Source: DASRRB01 sp036732755 (GTDB lineage: Bacteria; Planctomycetota; B15-G4; SIAN01). Taken from it: DNA of 40,685 nucleotides. Where the stretch lies: NCBI GenBank assembly GCA_036732755.1, contig DAINBU010000039.1:1-40685 (forward strand). The letters run 5' to 3'. The notes under the pieces were generated by a model. It saw nothing but the letters and a program-made list of their open reading frames with translations. It ran no database searches and was not told where the DNA came from. This document shows, one piece after another, positions 17,559 through 28,113 of this stretch. Numbering within the stretch: the first letter of the stretch is position 1; every line of letters begins with the position of its first letter. Made by a program: the position numbers and the translations under genes.

Positions 17559-18112
17559 AGGCCCGCCAGGCTCGCCAGGGCGGTTTCACGTTCGTCGAGG
17601 TCTGCATCTCGGCGGTCTTCCTCTCGGGGATCCTCGCGCTCGGCGTCAGCGTCTCGCGCAACGCGCTCAAGTCGGCCGACCGCACGGTCATGGCCGACGT
17701 GGTCGCGACGCGGCTCGACGCGGCGCTCGACCGGATCCGCGGGCAGTTCGTCGCCGCGAGCCGCTCGACGCTGCAGGCGATCCCGGTCGGCGGGTTCGTC
17801 CCAGAGCCGATGCAGGACGGCGTCGTCTACGACAACGTCCAGTTCCGCCGCGTCGCGGGGGTGTCGGTCGGCGCGCCGCTCTACGCGCCGGCGCTCGGCC
17901 TGCCGCCGCTGCGCTTCTTCTGCGGCGTCGATCACAACCAGAGCGCGCTGCTCTTCGACAACGGCGCGATGGCGGCGGTCCTGATCCCCGAGGGCGCCAC
18001 GGCGACCTTCACCAAGCAGGGGGACCAGATCGTCGTCGCCCTGAACAGTCCAGCCACCAAGTCCCATCCCGCGGCGGCGCTTGCCGCCGCGTTCCGCTTG
18101 CTCGTGCAATGA
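17555..18112 (+). CDS. Second pilin-like protein with N-methylation motif (GspJ/PilW-like)
   Basis: The 185-residue protein starts with MKARQARQG and the cleavage site GG|FTFVEVCIS, with Glu at mature position 5. A hydrophobic helix (LSGILALGVSVSR) and a variable beta-rich head follow. The ATG overlaps the TGA of the upstream pilin gene (ATGA), indicating translational coupling. In minor-pilin clusters the second gene is often GspJ/PilW-like, and this position is the main basis for that label. Partners would be the pilin before it and the PilX-like protein after it. Confidence 0.8.
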   Translation: MKARQARQGGFTFVEVCISAVFLSGILALGVSVSRNALKSADRTVMADVVATRLDAALDRIRGQFVAASRSTLQAIPVGGFVPEPMQDGVVYDNVQFRRVAGVSVGAPLYAPALGLPPLRFFCGVDHNQSALLFDNGAMAAVLIPEGATATFTKQGDQIVVALNSPATKSHPAAALAAAFRLLVQ

Positions 18113-18128
18113 CGAAGCCGAGGTGACC

Positions 18129-19262
18129 ATGAATCTCCGGAAGAAGATCCGCTCGAGGCGCGGCTCCGCGGCGCTGATGGCGATCACCGCAGCGATCCCG
18201 CTGATCGGCGTCGCCGGCACGCTCCTGATGGTGACGGTGCGCCAGCGCAACCAGGTCGAGGCGTCGGCGGTCGTGGCCGCCGCCCGCGACGCGGCGGCGT
18301 CGGGCGCGCAGGACGCCATGGCGAAGCTCGCCGTCGACCCGAACTGGGCGGGCGAGTACGACCTCGCCGTCGGCGGCAGCCTCGCCCACGTCGTCGTCAC
18401 CGACTGGACGAGCGACGGCGTCGACAACGACAACAACGGCAAGGTCGATGACCTCGCCGAGACCGATTACGTCAGCATCACGTCCGAAGGGCGCGTGAAC
18501 GTCGCCTACGACCGCCAGGGGCGCGAGTTGTCCACCGCGGCGCTCTCGCAGACGAAGGACGCGGGCTCGGTCGTGAAGAAGACCAAGCTCGACATCGCGG
18601 TGAACAGCGCGTTCTACTGCGACGACCCGCTGGCGACCTTCACGGTCAACGGCAACGCCTTCAAGATCAGCGGCGAGGACACCAACATCGACGGCACTCC
18701 GGGCCCGAACCCCGACGTGGCGGGCATCGGGACGACGGGCGACCCGGCACTGATCGAAATGCAGCTCTCGGCCGAGCAGCAGGACAACATCGTCGGCATG
18801 GGTCTCCCGCCGAGCATCGCGACCGTCGCGACCGAAGACATCATGGAGTACGCCAAGGCGCTCGGCTCGCTCGCGACGCTCACCTGGAGCGACGCGGACG
18901 CGAAGGAGCCCAGTGCCAAGATCGGCGATCGCGAGAAGCTGATCGCGCAGATCGCGCACGCCAAAGGCAACCTCGAACTCTCCGGCTCGTCGAAGGGGTG
19001 CGGCGTGCTCGTGGTCGACGGCAACCTCGAGGTGACCGGCAACCTCGACTTCGTCGGCCTGATCTTCGTCACCGGCTCGGTGACGTTCCGCGGAGGCGGT
19101 GACAAGGTCATCCGCGGCGCGCTCTTCACGCCGGGCAACGTCAACGGCGAGGACATCGAAGTCAGCGGCTCGATCGACATCGGGTACAGCTCCGAGGCGA
19201 TCGCGACGGTCGAGAAGCAGCTCTCGGTGGGCGTCGAGCTGATCTCCTGGACGCAGCGATGA
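18129..19262 (+). CDS. PilX-like pilus tip / minor pilin component
   Basis: The 377-residue protein begins with a basic start (RKKIRSRRGSAALM) and one hydrophobic helix (AITAAIPLIGVAGTLLMVTV), but has no G|FxxxE prepilin site. That is typical of PilX-type proteins with a degenerate leader. A calcium-loop-like DGVDNDNNGKVDD lies near residue 100. The C-terminal ~110 residues form a beta-helix-like stretch of hydrophobic repeats (GVLVVDGNLEVTGNL, GLIFVTGSVTFRGGG) seen in PilX-like and bactofilin-like solenoids. The ATG at 18129 has GAGG upstream; the earlier ATG at 18081 lies inside the previous gene. Its stop overlaps the next start (ATGA). Confidence 0.7.
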   Translation: MNLRKKIRSRRGSAALMAITAAIPLIGVAGTLLMVTVRQRNQVEASAVVAAARDAAASGAQDAMAKLAVDPNWAGEYDLAVGGSLAHVVVTDWTSDGVDNDNNGKVDDLAETDYVSITSEGRVNVAYDRQGRELSTAALSQTKDAGSVVKKTKLDIAVNSAFYCDDPLATFTVNGNAFKISGEDTNIDGTPGPNPDVAGIGTTGDPALIEMQLSAEQQDNIVGMGLPPSIATVATEDIMEYAKALGSLATLTWSDADAKEPSAKIGDREKLIAQIAHAKGNLELSGSSKGCGVLVVDGNLEVTGNLDFVGLIFVTGSVTFRGGGDKVIRGALFTPGNVNGEDIEVSGSIDIGYSSEAIATVEKQLSVGVELISWTQR

Positions 19263-20068
19263 GCGCGCTGCTCGCCGTTCGCATCGCGCTGGTCGTCGCG
19301 TTGGCCGCCCCGTGCGGCCGCGCGGACGACCCGACGCCTCCACCGGTGCCGACGAGCGAGCACGTCGAGCTGCGCGTCGAGGGCCGCCCGCTCGCCGGCT
19401 GGACGATCGACCCCGACGCCAAGGAGGGGTCGGTCGTCCTCGCTGACGACGGCAAGTTCGTGAAGGTGGCCTGGGGACCGGCGGTCGTGCGCGTCGCCGC
19501 GGCGGCGCGCCCCGTCACCGAGATCCCCGGCAGCGCCCTCGTCGACGGCCTTTCGCACGCCGAGGAAGGCGTGCGCGACCGCTGCCAGGAGTGGCTCGGG
19601 CAGCGCGGCAAGGAGGCGGCTCCGCTCCTCGCGCAGGCGCTCTCGGCGACGGAGGCCGACGCGCGGCGGCGCGCGCTCGCCGTTCTCGCCCGCGGGCCGA
19701 TCCCCTCCCTCGCCGGGAGCGTGCGGTCGCGCGTCCGCGACGAGAACGAGCGGGTGCGCGCGATGGCGCTCGACGCCTACGTCGCGATGAAGTGCTCCGA
19801 CGCCCTGGACGTCTGCGTCGGTCGCCTCGACGGCGATGCGTCGCTGCTCGTCCTGCACGCGGCGGCGGAGCAGCTCGGATTCCTGAAGGACATCCGCGGC
19901 GTCGACCCGCTGATGAAGCTGCTGCAGGGCTGCGACGACCGCGGCGTGCGGATCGCCGCGTTCGCGGCGCTGCGCCTGATCACCGGGATGAAGTTCGGGC
20001 GCAACGAGGACGCGTGGCGCGCCTGGTGGACCAACCACCGCGAGGAGCTGCTCCCGGACGGTGAGTGA
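19259..20068 (+). CDS. Secreted HEAT-repeat protein of the pilin operon
   Basis: The 269-residue protein has a signal peptide (residues 1-22, ending GRADD). A ~65-residue beta domain follows (HVELRVEGRPLAGWTI). From about residue 95 there are three or four HEAT/Armadillo-like helical repeats: VRDRCQEWLGQRG, ADARRRALAVLARG, VRAMALDAYVAMK and VRIAAFAALRLITG. The end has a W-rich motif (EDAWRAWWTNH) that often closes planctomycete HEAT proteins. The ATG overlaps the stop of the PilX-like gene, so it is the last cistron of the pilin unit. Role unknown; a periplasmic scaffold for the pilin proteins is a guess from context. Confidence 0.75.
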   Translation: MSALLAVRIALVVALAAPCGRADDPTPPPVPTSEHVELRVEGRPLAGWTIDPDAKEGSVVLADDGKFVKVAWGPAVVRVAAAARPVTEIPGSALVDGLSHAEEGVRDRCQEWLGQRGKEAAPLLAQALSATEADARRRALAVLARGPIPSLAGSVRSRVRDENERVRAMALDAYVAMKCSDALDVCVGRLDGDASLLVLHAAAEQLGFLKDIRGVDPLMKLLQGCDDRGVRIAAFAALRLITGMKFGRNEDAWRAWWTNHREELLPDGE

Positions 20069-20083
20069 GCCGGCGGCGGCGCG

Positions 20084-20347
20084 TCACTTGTCCTTGCGGA
20101 GCGCGCCCAGGTCGTAGACGCGCCAGCTCCCGACCTCGTGCAGCACGGGGAAGGTGTAGCGGCCGGCCGAGATCAGGAGCGTCGCGCGCTGGCGGCGCAG
20201 CGCCGGCTCGAGCTCCACCTGCGGGCGGCCGTTGAAGCGGTCGAGCAGCTCGCCGCGCGCCGGGACGCGCGTGCTGGTGCGGTCGATCGGGCCGAGCAGG
20301 TCCTCGAGCCGCGCGATCCACTCGGCGAGGCGGTCGTAGGGGACCGC
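20084..20347 (-). pseudogene. C-terminal tail of the membrane protein, separated by an in-frame TGA
   Basis: After the TGA at 20348-20350 the same frame continues for 87 codons with good protein sequence (AVPYDRLAEWIARLEDLLG at the start, LGALRKDK at the end) to a TGA at 20084-20086. It has no start codon with a ribosome binding site. It completes the extracytoplasmic tail expected for the upstream protein, where a lysine or arginine plus small/hydrophobic residues and Pro normally follow this strand. I read it as the missing end of that gene. Confidence 0.7.
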
Positions 20348-21613
20348 TCACCAGCTCACGACCGTCGCGCGGCCGGTCACCCAGTCGCCGTCCTTGCGAT
20401 CGGGCGGCAGCGCGACGACGGCGTCGGCGGGCGCGTGGTCGCGCGTCCAGCGCATCGCCGCGTCGAGGTCATCCGTCGCGGTCCAGCTCCCGACGCTGAG
20501 CGCGAGCTCCTCGCGCAGGATCGGGAACGGGCTCCCGAGGCTGATCACCGCGAGGAGCGCGAGCGCCGGCGTCACGATCTCGCCCGGCTTGCGGCGCGCG
20601 ACGGTGAGCTGGCGCGCGGCGACGAAGAGGCCAAAGAGCGGCAGCAGCAGCGGGAAGACGCGGAACGGGAAGACCTGCAGCCACGCGAAGCGCTCCAGCT
20701 TGAAGGCGGCGATCCCGAGCGTGAAGAGGACGCTCAGTCCGGCGAGCAGGGAGAAGACCACACTCAGGCCGGCGTGCCCGGGCTCGTTGCGCGCCGCGCG
20801 CCAGACGAAGACGAGCAGGAGCAGCAGCGCGGCGAGGCTCTGCTGCGGGAAGTCGAGGACGTTGAAGTGGCGCGGCAGCGCCTGGAACGTGACGAAGCGC
20901 CACGCGAGCGGGTCGGCCGCGGTCGAGGCGTGGCTCACGAGCAGCGCCGGGATGATTCCCGGGAGGCCGCACAGGGCCGCCGGCACGAGCACGGCGCGCC
21001 AGACGCGCGCCGGCGGCCGCATCGCGATCAGCGTGGTCCCGAAGCACCAGAACGCCGCGAAGCCGACGCCCGGGTGGAGCGAGAAGCAGGTCCCGAGCAG
21101 CACGCCGGCCGTCTTCATCCGCCCGCCCAGGAAGGCGTCGAGCGCGAAGAAGAGGCAGGCGTAGGCCGGCACCTTCGCCTCGAAGCTCTGGAAGATCCAC
21201 TCGAAGCCGACCAGCTGCTGCCCGATCCCGATCCAGAGCAGGATCGAGAGCGCGATCAGCGGCGGCGCGACGTCGAGGCGCCGCCCGATCCGGAACAGGC
21301 CGGCGAGCACGAGGGCCCACGAGACGATCCGCCCGCCCCACGCGATCGCCGTCAGCGGAACGACCTGCGCCAGCGCCCCGAGCGTCGCGTTGAAGAGGAG
21401 GTGCTCGTTCCAGCGGACCGCATAGGTCCAGTTGGCCGGATCGGGCTGCCAGAAGTGGCGGATCGCGAGGAGGTAGATGTTCTCGTTGTTGAACGGGACG
21501 CGCCGGAACAACAGCGCCGTGACCGCGACGAGCGTGAGCGGCATCCACAGCTTCGCCGACAACCAGCGCGACGGCCGCGGGACGGTCGCCCCCTCCACGG
21601 AAGACCCGGCCAA
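20348..21613 (-). CDS. Polytopic membrane protein, GT-C-like, interrupted by in-frame TGA
   Basis: The 421-residue product has about ten hydrophobic segments, for example LTLVAVTALLFRRV near the start and a loop with FNNENIYLLAIRHFWQPD. A soluble C-terminal region (DLDAAMRWTRDHAPADAVV) follows. That tail is common in predicted GT-C-like membrane proteins, where an AxxW...P.dA strand is followed by a basic residue, Pro and an EWxxR helix. Here the frame stops at ...RATVVSW and the expected helix lies just beyond in the same frame. The full gene would be 20084-21613 (509 codons before the final stop, one of them TGA). It is convergent with the HEAT gene, 15 bases apart. Function unknown. Confidence 0.7.
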   Translation of the reverse strand: MAGSSVEGATVPRPSRWLSAKLWMPLTLVAVTALLFRRVPFNNENIYLLAIRHFWQPDPANWTYAVRWNEHLLFNATLGALAQVVPLTAIAWGGRIVSWALVLAGLFRIGRRLDVAPPLIALSILLWIGIGQQLVGFEWIFQSFEAKVPAYACLFFALDAFLGGRMKTAGVLLGTCFSLHPGVGFAAFWCFGTTLIAMRPPARVWRAVLVPAALCGLPGIIPALLVSHASTAADPLAWRFVTFQALPRHFNVLDFPQQSLAALLLLLVFVWRAARNEPGHAGLSVVFSLLAGLSVLFTLGIAAFKLERFAWLQVFPFRVFPLLLPLFGLFVAARQLTVARRKPGEIVTPALALLAVISLGSPFPILREELALSVGSWTATDDLDAAMRWTRDHAPADAVVALPPDRKDGDWVTGRATVVSW

Positions 21614-21633
21614 GCTCCCCCTCCCGCGACCTC

Positions 21634-21660
21634 GCCGCCGCGCGCGCTCGGCGCGGCGGC
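21634..21660. repeat. Perfect 10-bp GC inverted repeat
   Basis: GCCGCCGCGC and GCGCGGCGGC are separated by seven bases. The element lies between the end of the small hypothetical gene and the start of the membrane-protein gene, both on the minus strand. It could be a T-less transcription-end hairpin, but in such GC-rich DNA chance is possible. Confidence 0.4.
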
Positions 21661-21843
21661 GGCGGAAGGCTCGGAGTCTACTCGCGTCGCCGGGACGGCG
21701 AGGTCAGGAGCGCCGGGTGGGGCGCTCGCGCTGGAGGCGGGCGGCGTGCAGCGCCGGGCGGGCGAGGAAGCGAGGCTTCCGGGCCCGCCGGGCGGCGTCG
21801 CAAGTTCCGGTACGCGGTGGGAGGAGGTGGCGGCGCCGGACGA

Positions 21844-22263
21844 TCACGACGCGTGCTGCCGGTAGAGGCGGTTCGCCAGGTCGCCGATCGCGCCGATCTC
21901 GTTCGCGCTCGCGCCGTTTTGGAGCATGCGCTCGACGCCGTCGTCGGTGCGCACCGTGCGGCGAGCCACTTCGAGGACTCCGGGGGCGATGGCGGCGAGC
22001 GTCGCGTGCGCGCTCGCGACGTCGAGTCCGTGGCGGATCGCGAGACTGCGCACGTCGGCTTTCGCGACGAGGCTCGCAGGGTCGGAGCCGCGGACGAAGG
22101 CGGCGAGGTCGAGGCGGCCGCGCTGCAGTACTGCGAAGAGCGTCTCGACCGTCGGTGGGAGGAGCTCGTCCGCTCGTGAGTCGCAGCACCCGGTACGGGC
22201 CGCGAGCTTTTTCTTCCACGCCACGCCGTATTCAGACAACCACTGCTGGATCAGCTCGTGCAC
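21844..22263 (-). CDS. Small helical hypothetical protein
   Basis: The 139-residue protein is probably soluble and mostly helical, with no signal peptide or membrane segment. It begins MHELIQQWLSEYG (GTG start), has a Cys-Cys pair (GCCDSR), and then amphipathic helices (LFAVLQRGRLDLAAFV, VASAHATLAAIAPGVLEVARR). The GTG at 22263 is preferred over the ATG at 22278, because the bases between them form an ideal ribosome binding site (GGAGGA, six-base spacing). I do not recognise the family. The last helices vaguely recall YidB/DUF937-type proteins, but I would not name it so. Confidence 0.6.
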   Translation of the reverse strand: MHELIQQWLSEYGVAWKKKLAARTGCCDSRADELLPPTVETLFAVLQRGRLDLAAFVRGSDPASLVAKADVRSLAIRHGLDVASAHATLAAIAPGVLEVARRTVRTDDGVERMLQNGASANEIGAIGDLANRLYRQHAS

Positions 22264-22269
22264 GGTGGT

Positions 22270-22275
22270 TCCTCC
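22270..22275 (-). promoter_or_regulatory. Shine-Dalgarno that decides the GTG start
   Basis: On the minus strand GGAGGA stands six bases before GTG 22263. The alternative ATG at 22278 would put this sequence inside the coding region as Gly-Gly codons. Confidence 0.6.
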
Positions 22276-22495
22276 CATTCCGGCCGCAGGCGCTGGTCGC
22301 GCGAGTGCGGTCGACCGGAAACAACTTCGGAACCGAACAAACCGAGACGGCCTCTCCCTGGCGGAAGCAGCCCGAGGCGAGGGACGTTACCACCTCGCTC
22401 GCAATCGCGCGCCGGGTAGGCCGCCCCCCTTTTCCTCGGACGGTCCTGGGCGCTCAACGGATCACGAAATCTCGGGCTGCGCCCCGGGGCGGCAG

Positions 22496-22538
22496 AAAAC
22501 ACGCGGGCGCAGCCGCCGAGGATGCGGCGTCCGCGCCC
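22496..22538 (-). terminator. Rho-independent terminator of hppA
   Basis: Reading the minus strand, GGGCGC and GCGCCC enclose an inner stem CGCCG/CGGCG. They are joined through a G-T, a G-C and one A-G mismatch, with a six-base loop. The stem is followed after six bases by TTTT (22496-22499). It lies about 26 bases after the hppA stop codon. Confidence 0.7.
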
Positions 22539-22564
22539 GAACCGTGGATTCCTGCGCGCTCCAC

Positions 22565-24829
<2,265 letters not shown>

Positions 24830-24990
24830 GCTTTCTTCCCCTGGTTTTCCGTGAGCGCTCGATTCGTCGGTGAAGATCGGGGCGCCGCCCGGTGGTTTCG
24901 GGCGTCCGCCCGGCTCCGACAGCGCTGCCGGGCCTTCGACGAGGGCATCCTTCGCCTCGGGGTCGGCCGAGGAAAAGGCGCAGCATTGTG

Positions 24991-25031
24991 AAAATGGGCA
25001 CCGCGGGCCGCAAGGGCCTCGCGCCCCGCGG
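24991..25031 (-). terminator. Candidate terminator downstream of the M16 peptidase gene
   Basis: On the minus strand CCGCGGG and CCCGCGG enclose CGCGAG/CTTGCG (one G-T pair) around a three-base loop, giving a 13-pair stem with one mismatch. TTTT (24991-24994) follows six bases later. It lies about 110 bases after the M16 stop. The rest of the 311-bp gap 24830-25140 shows no gene and must also hold the hppA promoter. Confidence 0.5.
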
Positions 25032-25140
25032 CAACGGAAGTTTCTCCCCGGCGGCCCGCTCCCCCGCGGACCCCCGCAGTGGCCGCGACGAACTTCAATC
25101 CGCGGCCGCCGCGAAAGTCACTCGGCGGACGCCGCGACCG

Positions 25141-28041
25141 TCACTTGGCGGGGGGCGCGGGTGATCCGGCGGGCTTCACGATGGCGACCGACGCCTGGTC
25201 GCTCCCGAGATGCTTCTTCGCGAGCGGCGTGAGGTCGGCGGCCTTGAGCTTCTCGTGGTGCGGCAGCATCGACTTCAGGTCCTCGACGACCGGCCGGCCG
25301 CTGTGGAAGCCGCCGAGCATCTCGATCCAGTTGCCGTTCATGCGCAGCGAGTCGCGCAGGTGGTTCAGCGTCTCGCCGCGCAGCCGGTCGACCTCCTCGT
25401 CGGTGACGCCCTCCTTGGCGAGCTCCGCAGTCACGGCGAGGCACGCGTTCGCCACCTCCTGCGCCTTGGCGGGTTCGGCCATCGCGATGATCGAGAGGCG
25501 CCCGTAGCCCGGATAGGTGAGGCTCGCGTCGATGAGCGCTCTCGGGCTGTAGCTGTCGCCGAGCTGCTCGCGGATCTTGATGCGCAGCCGGTCGGAGACG
25601 ACGTCGCAGAGGAAGCGCAGGTTGCGACGCGTCGCCGTGTCGCGCCCGTCGCCGGTCGGGAAGTAGACGAGCACCGCCGATTTCTGGATCTGCGTGTCGA
25701 TCTCGAAGCTCTCCTTCATGCCGCTCTTCATCGCGGGGAAGGCGCGGCGGTCGGCGTGGTCGAGCGGGGCGCGCCGCTTGGGCAGCGCGCCGAAGGTCTG
25801 TGCCACGCTCGCGATCGTCTTGTCGACGTCGAGGTCCCCCACCGCGACGACGTCGAGCGGCGCGCCGTCGAGCGCCGCGGTGATCCACGCCTTCGCCTGG
25901 TCGAGGGTGGCCGCCTCCACCGCCTCGAGCTTGGGCAGCCCGACGCGCGGGTCGCCGCCGTAGAGGGCCGGGAGGACCTGGGTCCCGATCGCCCCGCCCG
26001 GCTGGTGCTTGATCGACTCGTAGAACTGCGGGAGCTCGCGGCGGAACTGCGCGACGCCGTCCTCGCGGAAGCCCGGGTCGGCGAGGTAGGCGGAGAGGAG
26101 CTCGCACTGGAGCGTGAGGTCCTCGACGGTCGTCGCACCGCCGAGCATGAAGGCGTCCTCGCCGATGGCGAACTGCGCGCCGACCGCCTTCCCCGCCATG
26201 AGCCGGCGCAGGTCGTCGCCCGAGTGCTTGCCGAGGCCGCACTCGTCGAAGACGCTCTGCACGAGGAAATGGAGCCCCTGCTTCTCGTTCTCGAGGGAGA
26301 GGCGCCCTTCGCCGACGAGCACGCGCAGCCCGATCTCGCGCTGCGCGAAGTCGGTCTTCTTCACGAACAGGCGCACGCCGTTCTCGAAGGTGACCGTGTC
26401 GAAGTCGAATTCGGCCTGGTGGTCGCGCGCGGCGACCTTGCCGGCCTTGGCCGGATCGGAGGCGTAGCCCCACGCGGCCGCCTTCTCCTCGGCGCGCGCC
26501 GCGACCTCCTTCTCATTGCCGGCCTTCCAGGCGTCCTCGAGCTGCTTCTCTCCGCCCGGCCCGAGGTCGAGCCCGCCGGTCGCGCCGATCACGAGCTTGC
26601 CCTGCGTCCACGCCACGCGCAGCTTGGTCACGCACTCCTCGACGGTGAGCTTCTCGATCGGCTTCTGCAGCAGGTCGCGGTCGGCGGCGGCGTCGGTCGG
26701 GACGACGCGCGACTCGGCCGCGAAGAGCAGCTCCTCGACCCAGGCCTCGCTCGAGCGCGTCTTCTCGCCCTTGACCGCCTCGTCGAGGTCGCGCAGCGCG
26801 TTCTTGCGCACCTCCTCGAGTTCGGACGGCGCGAAGCCGTTCACGAGCGCCGAGCGCAGCTCGGCCTGCACCGCCGCGAGCGCCTCCTTCCACTGGGCCG
26901 GCGTGGCGACGACGTTCAGCTCCTCGCCGTCGAGGACGTCGATCCCGCCGCCCTCGCCTTCCTCCGCCCGCAGGAAGGGCGCGTCGCCCTTCTTCACCAG
27001 CTCGGAGAGGCGCAGGTTGAGCATCGCGCGCGCGTACTGCAGCGCGAGATCGTGCAGGCGCCACACCTTGTCGTCGGCGTGCTCGACCCAGGGCTTCAGC
27101 ATCTGCACCGAGATCTGCACGTCGGGGAGCTCGGCGTCGTGGATGCAGTAGAGCTTCGTCTCGAGCTTCGCCGTGCCGCGCGGCGGCTCGACGCCGGCGC
27201 GCACCGCCGGCGCCTTCCAGTCGCCGAAGGCCTTCGCGACCTGCGCGGTCGGGTCGCGTCCCGCGAAGTCGCCGACCAGGACCACCGTGCAGTTCTCCGG
27301 CCGGTAGAAGCGCTCGTAGAAGGCGCGGATCGACTTGCCGTCGAAGGCGTCGCGCGCGCTCTTCACGCCGATCGGGATGCGGGCGGGCAGGCGCGAGCCG
27401 CCGAACACCGCGTCGATCGTCTTCACGAAGACGCGCCAGCGGGCCGAGTCGCGCTCGCGCTCCTCGCCGTCGATGACGCCGCGCTCCTTGCTCACCTCGG
27501 CGTCGGCGAGCAGGAGTCCGTCGCCGACGTCGCGCATCACGGAGAGGCCGTCGGCGACCATCGCCTCGTCCGACGTCGGCAGATCGAGCTGGTAGATCGT
27601 CTGCGAGAAGTCGGTCATCGCGTTGGTGTCGGCGCCGAACGCGAGGCCCTTCTGCTGCAGCCACTCGATCAGCTGGCCGGAGGGGAAGAGCTTGCTGCCG
27701 TTGAAGGCCATGTGCTCGAGGAAGTGCGCCATCCCGCGCTCCGACTCCTCCTCGCCGAGGCTGCCGGCGTTCACGTGCATGCGGAGGAAGACGCGGTGCT
27801 TGGGCTCGGCGTTGTCCATCCAGGCGTAGCGCAGACCGTTCGGCAGCGCGCCGAAGTGGATGCGCGCGTTCACCTCGAGGTCGGAGCTCTCGTGCTCCCA
27901 CTTGCGCGGCGCGACGGGCGCGGCCTGGGGCGCGGCGGACGGGGCGGCGGGCGGCGCCTGCAACGCGAGAAGGACGGCGAAGGGCTGCGGCAGGAGCGCG
28001 GCGAGCGCGGAAGCGACTCCGGCGCGGAGGAGGAACGACAT
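25141..28041 (-). CDS. Secreted M16 family zinc metallopeptidase, two-domain
   Basis: The 966-residue protein starts MSFLLRAGVASALAALL, a signal peptide, followed by an Ala/Pro linker. The first M16 domain contains the inverted zinc motif HFLEH (His106, Glu109, His110) and the distal acidic pair in SKERGVIDGEERER (Glu186, Glu193). A second, inactive-type M16 domain follows from about residue 520, with a C-terminal R/Y-type substrate-binding segment (RIKIREQLGDSYSPRA). This is the pitrilysin-like clamshell in one chain, degrading peptides in the periplasm. ATG 28041 is preferred to 28080 because GGAG lies eight bases upstream and the signal peptide then begins cleanly. It lies 72 bases after the sulfatase-like gene and may be cotranscribed with it. 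Confidence 0.92.
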   Translation of the reverse strand: MSFLLRAGVASALAALLPQPFAVLLALQAPPAAPSAAPQAAPVAPRKWEHESSDLEVNARIHFGALPNGLRYAWMDNAEPKHRVFLRMHVNAGSLGEEESERGMAHFLEHMAFNGSKLFPSGQLIEWLQQKGLAFGADTNAMTDFSQTIYQLDLPTSDEAMVADGLSVMRDVGDGLLLADAEVSKERGVIDGEERERDSARWRVFVKTIDAVFGGSRLPARIPIGVKSARDAFDGKSIRAFYERFYRPENCTVVLVGDFAGRDPTAQVAKAFGDWKAPAVRAGVEPPRGTAKLETKLYCIHDAELPDVQISVQMLKPWVEHADDKVWRLHDLALQYARAMLNLRLSELVKKGDAPFLRAEEGEGGGIDVLDGEELNVVATPAQWKEALAAVQAELRSALVNGFAPSELEEVRKNALRDLDEAVKGEKTRSSEAWVEELLFAAESRVVPTDAAADRDLLQKPIEKLTVEECVTKLRVAWTQGKLVIGATGGLDLGPGGEKQLEDAWKAGNEKEVAARAEEKAAAWGYASDPAKAGKVAARDHQAEFDFDTVTFENGVRLFVKKTDFAQREIGLRVLVGEGRLSLENEKQGLHFLVQSVFDECGLGKHSGDDLRRLMAGKAVGAQFAIGEDAFMLGGATTVEDLTLQCELLSAYLADPGFREDGVAQFRRELPQFYESIKHQPGGAIGTQVLPALYGGDPRVGLPKLEAVEAATLDQAKAWITAALDGAPLDVVAVGDLDVDKTIASVAQTFGALPKRRAPLDHADRRAFPAMKSGMKESFEIDTQIQKSAVLVYFPTGDGRDTATRRNLRFLCDVVSDRLRIKIREQLGDSYSPRALIDASLTYPGYGRLSIIAMAEPAKAQEVANACLAVTAELAKEGVTDEEVDRLRGETLNHLRDSLRMNGNWIEMLGGFHSGRPVVEDLKSMLPHHEKLKAADLTPLAKKHLGSDQASVAIVKPAGSPAPPAK

Positions 28042-28113
28042 CGACAGGCTCCGAACGGGGAGAAAAAGCGGGCGCGGCATGGTAGCGCCACCGAGCGCCG
28101 CGCCGCGCGCTGC

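Noticed and set aside
20348..20350. Selenocysteine at the in-frame TGA
   Set aside because: No selenoprotein of this membrane family is known to me, and the position is expected to hold a basic residue; I saw no clear downstream insertion hairpin adjacent to the codon.
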